64,000 bases of DNA from Icerya purchasi. Its lineage: Eukaryota > Arthropoda > Insecta > Hemiptera > Monophlebidae. Under the pieces are notes generated by a model. That model had not been told where the DNA came from. It saw only the letters and a program-made list of their open reading frames with translations, and did not search any database. Made by a program: the position numbers and the translations under genes. Below, piece after piece: positions 26,059 to 38,479 of the stretch. Position 1 is the stretch's first letter. Every line of letters begins with the position of its first letter. The stretch is taken from positions 19,341,443 through 19,405,442 of the forward strand of contig CM077116.1 of assembly GCA_039619475.1 (NCBI GenBank), given 5' to 3'.

Positions 26059-27429
26059 TTATATTCCGTTGGCCACCCTGTAAAAGCCGCGATATTAACG
26101 TGTTTTTTTTTTGTTTTTTTTTTAAATAAAATTCCGTTATAAAATATTATTACAAATTATGTTTTTATAAGTTCTCATGTTTTGTATTTTAAGCGTCTTC
26201 GTATTTTTTGTTATTGCGACTAAGCTGAACTGATCGATCACGTGTACGTTACTTACTCTATATGCATCACCGGCATGATTTGATCTCTGTCACGAAAATT
26301 CTCGTTAAGTTTTTCTTACATTTGCTCTTTCTCCTAGGAACCTAAAAATGAACGATGGTATCGAATTAGTTGTATTAGAATACAGAAACGTATTATTTTG
26401 GCGAATTCTCAGTGCGTATAAAAATTCTCGATACCGTTATCGTAATTTGCATCGAATCGATGCGTGAATTCATCGCACTGGTTGATAGCGGAAATTTTTC
26501 GTAGACATTCGCAACGAAAATGTAAACGGAATTTAAATTTACTCGAATAGTAGTTATTTTATTGGCAATACTAGATAATATCGCCGATTTCCATGTGTAA
26601 TTGCGAAAATTTTAACGTTACAACTGTAATTTTTTCCCTATTTATTTGGTTTTTTAGCGGGTTACTTTTATCTACATGGTGAACAGTCGTATAAACATTA
26701 TTACGATATTCAATAATAACTCGATGTGTGTGTCGACAAAAAATCGAATTTACTTTTCCGCATTATTATTGCCGTATCGAATACTGAAAAAAAAAAAAAA
26801 AAAAAAAAAAAACATCGTTACCCGCAACGTTAAACTATACCTTCGTAAATGGTTGCGATGTTAATTTCGTATTTTAAATTTGCGAAATCTGCTGAAAAAA
26901 TTTTTAAAAAAAAAAGGGAAGATGATTACAATGAAGCTCGCTGAAGAATCCGTACACTGCGTGCTGATAATTTATTTATGTTTTTCGAAAATGGAATGAG
27001 ACCGATAAAATTTTAATTGCGTTCCCGGTGGAATTAATATACACATATACGTATTATTTTCTCGAAAACCGCTTTCCTAATTTGATAATACTAATCAATC
27101 GATGTTATTACGTCATCAGTACACAGTAGGTTTGACGCAATTTTCGTTTAATTAAATGAAACCTTTTAAACTTTTTCGTTTTTCCCATTAAGACTAATTA
27201 TAATTACTTAACGTTTACATAGGTGAGCAGTCACTGAAGAAAGACTTAATAATTGAAGATTATCGACGGTCGGTAAATGAGAATTGAGCGATTTCTACGA
27301 CACAAGTACTTTTCTGTCTCGTTTTTAATAAAGAGAAAGTATGACTGTTATAGATAACAATGTGTGGTAAAGTGATAACTGCGTTTTGGAAGGCGAGTGT
27401 TGTGTTCCTCTATTCGCGGAAATAAAAGA

Positions 27430-27780
27430 GCGGCGAATGAATGAAGAAAAAATTCCAACTTAAGAAGAAATAAAATCCCTTTTTATTTGTTTTTCTTTTC
27501 GTTAATTATAACAATACGGCAATATCGTGTTATTACGGTAAGAGTCCGAACTGACTGGCTCACCGCTCGTTGAAAATTACCACTTCGAACCGCCGACTAG
27601 AAAGCGGCAAAACTCCGAAGATCAAAAAATAATCAAAAAAACGAGAGAAGAAGAAAATTTCTCTTCTGCGCCGAGTGATCCGAGAACGGAACTATGTTCG
27701 AGAACTCCGGCTAGAGCCGGAGACAGAACTAGCCTTCGAAGAGAGCTAAAAGTTGACCGATTGTAAAGAATATTTTCAAA
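27430..27780. repeat. GC-rich LTR-like block with perfect hairpin
   Basis: A GC-richer block inside AT-rich intron holds CTCCGGCTAGAGCCGGAG at 27705-27722, an 8-bp perfect stem with a two-base centre. Read on the minus strand, the order of hairpin, GC-rich stretch and then an AT-rich AATAAAAAGGG end is like an LTR. No terminal TG/CA pair, target duplication or second copy was established, so a regulatory element or another repeat class is possible. Confidence 0.25.
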
Positions 27781-29265
27781 GTTCACTACTTCGAGTTCCA
27801 GACATCCATGATGAAAGGCCGCCGTTTAAGATAGGTCGATAAGGGACGAAATGGTCAACGGAAACTAACAGAAAAGAAAACTAGAAGATAATTTAGACAA
27901 TCAGAGTACAGAAACATATTAACGTATTTTTAAAGACGACCCGGGAAAACGAAGAGATAACAGCAAAGATCGGCATATAAAAGGCGACGCTGCGCAAATA
28001 CGAATAAAGTAAATAACTAACGGGTATGTTACAAACAGAACTTAAATAAATGATAAAATAAAGCAAGTTGACGGTGACGATGGCCGTTGGTCTGTAGTTA
28101 AATGATAGCGGCTGAGACAGTAAGTTCTTCAAGCGAACGGAAGATAAAAAAGATATATATATAAAATTGTTACAAACGCTAATAAATGAAAGTATAGAGA
28201 ACATAGGAGTAATATTGAATAAAGTTAAGATAATAATAAAAATAATAACGATTAATAATAAATTTAGTAATCATATAAAAAAAAAGTATTTTAATGGCAC
28301 GAGAGTAAGGAAGAGAAATATGGTAGGGGTACAACAGGAGCAGGGAGAAAATGGCATCTCTTTTCGGAACCTCCTCTCAAATTGAAGATTAGCGATTTCG
28401 TTTTATTTTTTTTTCATTTGAGAACAGATCTGCCCTACAATATTTTCTTCTGTTTCCCATACCTTGGTACACCATGAAGAGCTCGAAACTTAATATATTA
28501 CTTCTTATCGAGGATCGTACTTACACGAGGTTATAGCGAATGACGATTTTCCGATTTCCCGTTTGAAATATCGTAAATTAATTAAATCGTTGAAAAATTT
28601 TGAAGATATCAAACTAGATAATGCACGCCATACCTTAATTAATAGCCGTGATTGTATGCGGCACTCCAAAAGAGAACGGTAAATTTTTATTTTCCGACAT
28701 AATATAATACGTTTCTGTTTTTTTTCGTCTACATCTATTTATATCTGACACAGACTTTGAAACACATCTGCGAATTAAAATTTTCAAAATCGGTTATAAT
28801 ACCTTTGTAATTACAAGATAATGATTTCCAGACATGACGAATTAAACGAATGGATAAATAAAAGTACGATAATATAATTTTTTACGCTATTTCGGCATTT
28901 CATTCTTCTTTTTAAAGATTTCTATGCATCTTTTGGTACTCGAAGCGTTGTTTTCCTGTTCGCCATTTGTGTGACTGCGTTTTATTTAGTTAATTTTGTA
29001 ATTTCAATTCATTCCTTTTTTACGATGCTGCTTACGGTCCGACCTCGCAGCGAATTAATTAGCTAGAACAATAACTAATGAAGCAGAACTGTGTAGTATT
29101 TCATCATATGCTTATTATTCACATTGATCAATTGACTTATTATTTTAAATAATAAAGGTACCATCTAACCGTTTTAAATTAGATAAGTACCAATAATAAT
29201 AAGTGTTTAACAATTAATTCTTATTTGCAGTATAAGTCCAGTGTGACTTCACCTTATAATTATAT

Positions 29266-30370
29266 TCAGATCACTAAGTCTAATGGATGTCTGCGTTTAA
29301 GACGTCTGGTGTCATAGCCGCTATCTAGCAGCTGTATTACTTCCACATTTATGTGATTATGCAAACGCTTCTCGTGTATCTGAGAAAACTCTTTAATGAC
29401 ATTGTTGACGGTAATCATCTGGAAATCCGTATGAATATCATCATTACGTGGACATCGATTTGCATCTCACGTAAGATGATCTTTTAACGCCGCTGGATCA
29501 TTCCTCGATTGGAACGAAGGCAATTCCATACGTCCAAATCGGTTTAATGATTTGTTTGTACAATAATAGTTTGCAAGATGTATCCGGTATGGACTGTCTA
29601 CCTAGTAACCAGTACAATTGTCGTATTTTGGTTTTAATTTGTTGCACTTTCATTTTGACATGAACTTTCCACGACATACATTTATCCAGGTGCATACATA
29701 GATACCTTGCAGAATCAGCTTGTGGAATCGCCTGATTACCACGATATAAATGCGGTATTGATCACTAGCAGTACCTAGTGTAAAGAGAACGTGGATGGAT
29801 TTCTGCTCATTCAGCATAATCTTCCATCTTCTAGTCCATTTGTACACCGTATCAACCCTTTTCTGAAACTTGTTTGTAACATCACTCTGATTCCGGTCAA
29901 CAACCATTAAAGCGGTATCATCAGCAAATGTTGCAGTGGTGGTACCGTCATCATTTACAGGGGCAAATCTTGTGTATACAGGAGATAGAAGAGAGGCCCA
30001 AGGGCACTCCCTTGGGGAACTCCAGCCTGTATATTGTAAAAGTTTAGTATCCCCATGACCAACTCTGAACTTCCGATCTGTTAGGTACGACCTAACCAAT
30101 CGACATAGGTTATCTGGCAGCAGATGACCTCGAAGATCAGGCCTTCATACCATACCTTATCGAATGATTGTGCAATGTTCTTAAAGATGACAGAACAATA
30201 CTTCTTTTCTTCTAGAGCCCTATTTATTACTTCAACAACCCGATGCACTTGGTCGATTGTGGAATGTTTTTTACGAAATCCAAACTGATGAAGTGGAAGA
30301 TGTTCTCCAACTAGTGGTAGTAAACGTTTCAGTAACAATTTCTCTAAGAGTTTTGGTAATATTGATACTG
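29266..30370 (-). pseudogene. Broken Jockey-like ORF2 (reverse transcriptase)
   Basis: The coding sequence is spread over at least three frames. RT motifs in order: HQFGFRKKHSTIDQ; motif A FKNIAQSFDKVW, where the usual catalytic Asp of LDIxxAFD is Asn and the preceding Leu is Lys; motif [13 protein letters not shown], intact but in a different frame from its neighbours; motif C TFADDTALMV with both Asp kept; then KTKIRQLYWLLG, LYKQIIKPIWTYG and the basic C terminus RRLKRRHPLDLV. Frameshifts between motifs A and B and near 29690, plus the motif A change, mean no functional enzyme. Confidence 0.85.
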
Positions 30371-30400
30371 AATCTTTAAACCGTGGAAATTTTTGTATTT
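29266..30400 (-). mobile_element. Jockey-like LINE, 5'-truncated, minus strand
   Basis: The element runs from the start of the RT domain (LPKLLEKLLLKRLLPLVGEH near 30350) to the C terminus YDTRRLKRRHPLDLV, with its stop at 29266-29268. The endonuclease and ORF1 are absent, consistent with 5' truncation by target-primed reverse transcription. The stretch after the stop (towards 29150) is presumably 3' UTR, but no clear A tail is seen. Jockey-clade elements move by endonuclease-primed reverse transcription; this copy is inactive. Confidence 0.85.
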
Positions 30401-30649
30401 ATTATAGTAAGCACTTTTAGAAAAACGAACGGTGAACACAGAATGCACAACGCGGCATCGAAACTTCACAAACACATTGATAAATTGATTGAAATGGAAA
30501 ATGAACGATTATTTGGAGAAAACAAAAAATATGGCTAAAAGATCCCCGAAAATACCCCTTTTGTCGAATTTCGAACGTACTTCCAAGAATTTACCTTTAC
30601 TGTCAAATGTCTCGCAATTATTCTAAATATTTTTTGATCTATTAACTTT

Positions 30650-31322
30650 CTCAGCTCTCCCAATTATAGTTTTGAGGAAAGAGATATTATATTTTTTGAT
30701 GTTTTTATCGCGAAAATGCAGCCTAAAATAGAGAAATCGACTTTTTTTTTTTTTTTTTTTTAAGCATAAAATATGGAGAACAATGTAACAAAAAAGTTGA
30801 TTTTTGGCGAAGTTTAATGCTAAAAATTGTAAAATATAATACATTTTTAAAAGAAAAATACGGACTATTATAAAAAGTTAATAGAAATGCACTATTAAAA
30901 AATAAAAAATAATTATCTAATAAAAAGTATATTTCAAAGTGATGTACTTTAAGGTGATATTATCGTAATTCTTATACAACACTAACTTTTTGGAGTCGGC
31001 ATCAAATTTATATTACGATAATAATTAAAAACTACATTAAATTGTTCCTAGATATTGTAATATGAATTTGATGCCTACTGTAATAAGTATTAATGTCGTG
31101 TGAGAATTACGATAATATCGCCTATCATTGCTCTGAAATATACTTTTTATCAGATAATTATTTTTTACTTTTTAGTGCATTTTTATTAAGTTCTTATAAT
31201 GAACCTTGAAGTCGGTATCTTTCTTTTAAAAAGACATTATATTTTACAATTTTTAGCATTAAACTTAAATTTTTTTCTCGCTAAAAATCAACTTTTTACT
31301 CACATTATACTTCATATTTTAT

Positions 31323-31356
<34 letters not shown>

Positions 31357-31390
31357 ATTTCTTTATTTTAAACTGGGTTTTCAAGATAAT
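30650..31390. mobile_element. Long inverted-repeat (foldback/MITE-like) element
   Basis: Two arms of about 300-350 bp face each other around a centre at about 31040. Matching pairs include TGCTAAAAATTGTAAAATAT (left arm) with its reverse complement at about 31233-31256, the poly(T)/poly(A) tracts at 30741-30762 and 31325-31352 at mirror positions, and the inner stem GGCATCAAATTTATATTAC with GTAATATGAATTTGATGCC. Arms differ by small indels, so the structure is old. The similar open frames at 30623-30844 (minus) and 31199-31402 (plus) are the two arms read in mirror image. Outer ends and target duplication are not resolved. Confidence 0.75.
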
Positions 31391-31449
31391 TTGGCAAATT
31401 GATGGTATTTTAAGTCAATCACTTCTGTTATATTAATAAAAAATAATAA

Positions 31450-34400
31450 GAAAAAAAAATTATCTAAAGAAACCACATTTTTCCACGTCTTTGACGATAA
31501 AAAAAAGAAAAAAAATCTAATTTTGGGTTTTTCAATAGATCGTACACGGAAAGCTGCGATAGTTATTATATATACTGAGAACTATTAAAGAATTAGTTGC
31601 AAAGTAGACAAGTTTAGTTATGAGTTATCGCGTACGCATAAGACTAAAATGCAAATAAGACCTTAGCGTGTGTTGCATTATCGAACCAGCGTCATTGAAA
31701 TGTAATGCATTGGAGTAGAATGTTTATCTGTGGAGGATGACATGTCTCGTCACACTGATCCCGCAATGGAATCAAAAATATAAACGCGATTATTATAGAC
31801 TTCGAGCAGGTCGTCGATGAACACACCTCGAATTATTGTCTTGAAATCGTTATCATTTCTGACTTTGTGGCGGTGTGCACGTGTGCGGTTTGTGCATGTG
31901 GCACAATGTGTTACTGAGAACGTATTTAAATTCTTTTGAATTCTTTTCTTTCTTTCGTTTTGCTAACTTTCTTTTGAAACAATTACAACATCCTAGCGAA
32001 TGTTGAACTGTGTCTGATCATTTTATCACGTCAAAATACAAACGTCGTGTACGTCATAAACGAACAGCGCACACGAAATATTGGCGAGTTGGTCGATGTG
32101 GAATTTAACGAAGACCAGTTTTTATGTAAGAATTGCGAAATACTTTGAAACTTAAATTCCTTTAAATCGAATAATTTTTGAATAATTTGGTCTGTTTGGC
32201 CGCGATTTTATTCTCTACATGAAGTGTCGATAAAATTATGCTAATTAAAATATTGCGCCGCAAGTCCTATAAGGAATTTCTCGATTTCGTATCTTCTGTA
32301 GAATTTCCATCGTATTATCAGAAATAATTTAAATAATCTTCAAAAATTGCGCGTTGGTAAAAGAAAGACGGGACTCCAAAAACCTATATTATGCACGTAA
32401 ATTAATTGCAACGCGATGACGCATTCTAGTAAATTGGGTGGCCCATTCAATATCGTTAGTGATTATTTTATAGTTTTACAGCAAACGGACTAATTTATTT
32501 TTTAATGTACATATGTTTATTCGAAAAATTCTTAGCGTGGGTTTATCATTTTTCTTTCCTAATTAGCGCTAAAATTATTAGCCTGTCTTTAATAATTTTA
32601 ATTTAACTTAAACCTTGAATTTTTTTAAAATTTTTCTAAATTTTCTCAATTTTTTTTGAGCTTGTAAACACCTTAAATTGTTACTTTGACGTTTTAATTG
32701 AGTACGAAGAAACAAATTTCCAGCAGAAAACATAAATTCGCAACAAAAGTTTCGAGTTACTCACATCGTTGGACTCGGTTCGAAAATCTGAAGAATATTT
32801 GGAATCGTGAAAATCGTTAATTCGAAGAAATGGGAGTTTTTTTTTTACCTATCAGGGTTTTTTTTTTAAATCCCCCTTTGGACATGTCAGCAACGGATCT
32901 TCGCCCAGAAAAGACACGAGGGAAAAGGATCAAATGTAGATTCGGTCAGCTATTGATAGGATAGAAGAACCGACAACAGGAACAACGGAGATCGACGGAA
33001 ACGATAAGATATACGAAGCGTGATAAGGATTAAGGAGTTTGAGTGATAACAAATCGGAGTACAAAGAAGTGCGTTCGTTCACGAGGGATGGACATTCAAT
33101 CTATCTGGGTTCGATTCCTTAGTTATTTGAACGAAAAAAGTAGCTAGTGAGTATCCCCGCTCTTCCAACCATCATACAGTGGGGTAAATCTTTTTCGATA
33201 ACTTTGTGGTCGAAAATGTCGACAAACTATTATTTTTATTAGCTTATAATATTTAATTTTAATTATTTTCTTATTAGTTATTAATCGTTGTTTATCCAAT
33301 TTTTTCTAACTGACACGCTTCTTCAGTGTCTAAGAATCCGTGATCATCTTAAGAACGATACCAATTTTATTACTCAACTGTAATGAACGTGATTTAAAAT
33401 ATATAGCCCTTGATTTCATTACATAATAATAGGCTACTTCATACATTTTTTCAGTCGACGTATGCACTCTGCTGGATTTCCGTTCCCTATCTTACTAAAA
33501 ACCTACGCACCTGTGCAACATATACTTCGTCCATCCGGCTAGACAATACGTCCATTTCCAATTTTCTCTTCTTACGTCGACTATAATATCGTCATCTCTA
33601 TAATTCACAATTGCGTATTGTACGATATAACGGGAGATCGGGACCATTAATCAGTAGAGAACTTACAAAAGCCGTTAAATCTTTAAACGGATGCTGCCAA
33701 TAGGAAGCAATAGGCGTCATAGTTTTTAACAACACAATCCTTTGACTTGTTGCACGAGGTCCACTCCAGACGCCGTTGCTGTTTGATATTTCATTTTTAG
33801 GGAGTTCGCGCGATAGCAATATTGCCGGTCTTAGGAGTACTGCCGACCGACTCCTTAAACTTCCTCTTATTAATCGTTAGAATAAATGCGTGGATTTTAA
33901 AAATACGGACCGGTGACATTCTTATGCAGGTCGCGATGGCTGCACTGCAAGGAATTGGGCAAGAGTAAAGTTTCCGCGAATGGCTCTTTGATGGCTATTC
34001 CTATACTTTTTTTTAAAAAAGTGGCAGGAATTTAGGAGTAGCGCAAAAATTTGTATTCCTCGAATCGTCAGTGGACGCACTTTGGTAGGCTGCCAAAGTC
34101 CCCCGTGTCTTCGTCAATTCTCTTCGCCGGTCGAATTTTACTGTAGTGACGTTACGTCTTATCTGATAATCTTAATCGGTATTCAGCGTGAGCCGCATGT
34201 CAGATGAAGTACTTCTAATAACCCCATAGTCAGTGCAACTCTGCCAGTGACTATCGTGAATTCACTTGGAATGACCGAATTTTAATAAGTCTAATGTAAA
34301 CCCCTCAAAATACCGCGTAACGGCCCTTGCACTTAAAAATAGTATGCTATAGAAAAAGTTCTGTAATTTAAACGGAAACGAAGTCCGACCGTTTCCGCTT

Positions 34401-37400
34401 TTTATTAGACTCTTCCCCGCACAGCCGTTCAAATATCGCGTGTTCTTCGAGCGTTCATCTCTTTCGGTAGAACGTTCGGCTCTGTACTTCTGCTTAGGCT
34501 TGGACTTTCTGCTCCTTACTGTGTATCCTGTATTTTCCTTCTACGCACATTAATTGTCTCCTTTTTATTATTGATATCTGATGGCTCATCACGTATATTT
34601 TTCTCTTTTCATTTCTAATTGTTTCTGGGTGAACTTGATTACCGAGGCTAGAAAAAAAAAAAAAACCAAAACAATTCTCATTTTGTCGATCTGCTATTTC
34701 CTCATCACAAAATTATTACAATATTCCATCCATCAACGAAAAATACCTGCTTAAATGTTCCAAACCTCTTGGTTCCTTTTAATATCGGATGCGTACAGTT
34801 CGTTTTTCTGGTACACAACACCTCTTTAACCTCACCATTCTTCCGTTCGGTTCAGCATTTCAATTTTCTGCTGTCGTGTCTACACACTTTTGCATCGCGA
34901 CGATCGTAAAATCGTATATATTCTTCGAAGTTCTTCCGTGAATTTAAATGGCGAATGACGACACCCAATTAAGACACGGAGAGGTGTCCAAAAAAAAGAA
35001 AAAAAAAAGAATATAAAGTCTGCCATTATCTGGAACAGACCCAGTTACAGTTTGAGCATTCCATTTTTTTTTTCTTTCCGTAGTCGCATTGTGATTTGAA
35101 AAAAAGGAGTTTGTTTTCTGGCGAATAATACTAGTCGAATTTGACAAAAAAGTTTATCTAAAACAAGCCAGAGATCTCATCTTTGGGATAATTTCAATTA
35201 AAAACTCTCAGAATTTTCCGAACGTTTAATTTATTATTTTTTATAATTCAGCGCACTTTGGAATTAGCTACTTATCTCTCTGTTATACGAAATCATTTTT
35301 TTTTTCAAATAAAATACTCGACGTACTCGTAATTGTATATGATTTTACCCAGATGGCGCTATATTTTTTAAAGTTCCGAATATAAGAGCTACGTGAGAAG
35401 CGCAACATATATTTTAGAAGACATCCAGATGTACAAGTTGATGGGGTATTAAAATTGAATGTAAACTAGAAAGTAAAGAGAGCAGTTCATAATATTCTAG
35501 TTGAAGAACATACACGTTTTTGGGTTTTGGGTTGGCGCGCGAAACCCGCTAGTTCTGTAAAAATAAATTTCGCATAAATAGGAGATAAAAGTTCAGTTCT
35601 AAATGTTACAGTCACGAACCAGCGATTAATGTTTTTCCCCAAATACCCCGTGCTCGTGCTAAGCCGTTCGCTGTTTGAAGATGACGGTGCACGTTTGAAA
35701 CCAAATCACGTCTTCTGCTAATGAAATTTCAACAGAGATTATCGTTTGCCTCCTGTATACGTTTCTAGTGATCAGCTTTGATTGGCCAAACGCATTACGT
35801 AAATTGTTCTTAAAAATTGTTTTTAACGTTTCTCGTTGCATAACAGAAAAATACGTTAATTGCAGAAATTTCGCCGGTACTTTTGTATTTTTCCGCGGGA
35901 AAGATAACACGTAGTAAGCTTTTTCTGTATACAATTCGGTAATTTTGAAATTAAATATTTGAAATTATTTTTGAAACTCAAAGTAAAAATAGCTGCCCTA
36001 TTTAAAAAGAGGGTTTCGAATGGAAATGCTCAATTTACACTTCTACCTGGTGTTACCTGTGTTGGCGGTTTAGCAATATTAATAAACAAAACAGAGATAT
36101 TCTAAGTTTAAAATTCGTGTACAGTCTGCTTAATGAATTTTCAGTATAAGTTTACAGGAATTTGACTACAGACATGAATATAACGCCATCAATTGTCCAC
36201 GATGAAAATTATTTATGTTTACATTACGCTCAACCGAATCTAACAGATTTCAAGTGTTAGTAAAGATAACATATATTAATTATCGGAGTTTCTAAAACAA
36301 AATTATATTTCGAATTTTTTGCATTAAACAATGTGGTACCTACATCAGCTTTTTTTGGAAATCTGAAAAACATGTACAAAGGTTACTAAATATTGTTTAC
36401 GTAAATCAAACCAGAAGTTTTCATTGATATAGTTGTATTTATGTATCAATTTTTTTTTTTATTAATAGATATTGCATTCTACGATGCAATATTATTATAT
36501 TTTCATAAGATTAACATAAAATGTTGAAGTAGGCCAGAAATGAAATACCTACGGTAACGAAGAAAATATAAAATTTTTGAAGAAAACAATACAATTAAAG
36601 ACGCGACTAAAGTTTAGATGGAAGGATTATGGATTTTAAATCGGTGAAGTCAGTTAACGCGATATAATAAAACATCGCCATAATAAAGCAATCATTAAAT
36701 TGCCAGCTGATGGTGTTGTAACTGCATAATCGAAATTGTTCCGTTCAATTAAACTTATACTCAAAATCGGGCTACATTCATATGTATTCATGTGATTTGT
36801 TTTTTGTTTTTTTTTCGTAACAGTAATTAACATTTGCAGTGCAAAATTCTGCGAGCGCTTTCACTCTTGTTTTAATACTTAGTAGGATTAAGAATGAATA
36901 CAACAATAATAATCCGTAGAAAACAGAAGTTACTTTTACAACTGGATGTATATATTTATTCTAAAGTAACGGCATTTTAGTTTTAACTGCATGCCGCCCA
37001 TACTTGCGTATTTTATTAATGGGAAACCAGTCGATGTTTTTTTTCTCTAAAGTTTTCTCTTTAAAAACGTAAAATTTGTGACCTTCCGTTATTCGAATTT
37101 AATCGAAAATTAATCCCGCGCGAATTAACCGGAGGAGATTTACGACAAAGTGTAATTTAAAATAAAATGTTATTTTAGAGGGCTTTTTTTTTTTCCATAT
37201 TTAAACAAAAAGCGGAATTACTAGTTCGGTTAGTCGGTTTTGCGGAATTGTTTTTAAATACCTTTTTTAAACCGCACTAATTTATTTTATTTCAAAAAAA
37301 AAAAAAATAAAAAATAAAACAGTGTTGAAATAAAAAAATGAACTCAAAAATGGAAAACAAAATTTGAAAACAGAATTTCAGAAACGGAAAACACTTTTAA

Positions 37401-37500
37401 ATAAATTTTACCCGTTGCAGATTTACTAATCGGAAAGTGTACGATTAAAATTGAAGCAATGACGAGATAAATTTAACGAAAAATGAAATTATACTAATAT
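31450..37500. other. Intron DNA, no gene recognised
   Basis: Unique-looking AT-rich DNA. A B-box-like GGTTCGATTCC occurs at about 33110 without a matching A box. A GC-richer stretch at 33580-34500 has scattered open frames but no motif that I can assign. Nothing else was recognised. Confidence 0.4.
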
Positions 37501-38249
37501 AATTTATAGTGGCGGTCCACCGCGAGTTGCCTCTTGTCCTTTTCAGTGTAACTTTTCAGAGTTTTCTCGCTTTTTTCAGTGTAACCTTTCAGAGTTTTCT
37601 CGCTTTTCCTCTTAGTTTTGAGGTCTACTATTTTGATTTTTGACCACTTTTCCGAATCCAGACTAGTCGCTTTTACTCATGATTCACCGCCGCATCGTGA
37701 AATTCGTTTTCGTTTTTCTTCTTCTCTTTTTCCAATCGTATGCACCGCGATTCATCGTTCGCTACAGAAACATTAATATGAAAATATTATCACGGTGATC
37801 AGGGCGATGTGCGATCGGCTGCTCCGTGAAAAGAAGACGGAAGTGATAATTAAAATGAAGTTATTATTGCACCGGAGTGTGTCGTCGCTCTCATTCCGAG
37901 AATTAATAACTGTAATAATGGCCTCTTTTCACTGTCGGATGAGTGATTTTAAGGTTCTCATAGCAGCCGCGCGTCAAATTCGTTATGTCAAGTTGAGTGA
38001 CGTTTGTACACCACTCTTTAAGTCAACATAGTTAGCCGGGCACGTTTCCTTCGCCTGCGGCCATGCACGCCAGCGTTCTGTCAGTTTAATGTTCATGCTT
38101 CGCTGTGTCCGCTGCCGCGGAATGTCTTCAATTGGCCGACCATCAGTGGACGATCGAAAAAGTTTCTTATTATGCCGCAATCTACAAAGAGTTGGCTCCG
38201 GTATAATCTTTAAGATTAATGGTGCCACTTTTAGCCGCATTCCTTTCCC

Positions 38250-38250
<1 letters not shown>
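37500..38250. other. GC-rich island inside the giant intron
   Basis: The stretch is clearly less AT-rich than its surroundings, keeps CpGs, and stays open on both strands (37795-38031 plus, about 38089-38240 plus, 37983-38250 minus). The minus reading (for example RSSTDGRPIEDIPRQRTQR) and the plus reading match no family I know. An internal promoter, an alternative first exon or a piece of a repeat are all possible. The open frames run on into a TA microsatellite at 38251-38300, which artificially lengthens them. Confidence 0.25.
37541..37606. repeat. 33-bp direct tandem repeat, two copies
   Basis: TTTCAGTGTAACTTTTCAG and TTTCAGTGTAACCTTTCAG start two successive 33-base units that share AGTTTTCTCGCTTTT; they differ by one base. 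Confidence 0.85.

Positions 38251-38300
<50 letters not shown>
38251..38300. repeat. (TA)n microsatellite
   Basis: A nearly pure TA run of about 45 bases, then TATG units. It directly follows the CCTTTCCCG end of the GC-rich island. Confidence 0.95.
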
Positions 38301-38305
<5 letters not shown>

Positions 38306-38479
38306 GTATGTATACACGCGTATTCTTGATCAACGTCCAACTTTTACTCATATCACTCGAATGCGTGTGCCTGTATCATTTATCTTCGCTACGCGAACAG
38401 TGGTGTCTCTCTGGTCAACCTTTCCTTAGTCGTTCTTCTCCTGCTCCGCTGCATATAATACTCCGAATCGCGATTCGAT

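Larger units (their letters stand above)
21500..26780. other. Intron DNA with simple repeats only
   Basis: Contains poly(T) at about 22380-22403, the decamer tandem at 22453-22590 and a short GGAATTTCA tandem at 26018-26058. The open frame at 23538-23798 on the minus strand is Cys- and Lys-rich but matches nothing I know and lacks a context. Confidence 0.45.

Noticed and set aside
30623..31402. Two frames sharing ILQFLALN and LHILCLKKKKKK that look like a conserved small protein pair
   Set aside because: They are the two arms of one inverted repeat read on opposite strands, and the Lys runs are poly(A)/poly(T).
33100..33125. Perfect B-box-like GGTTCGATTCC
   Set aside because: No A box or acceptor-stem pairing at tRNA spacing upstream, so neither a tRNA nor a SINE can be supported.
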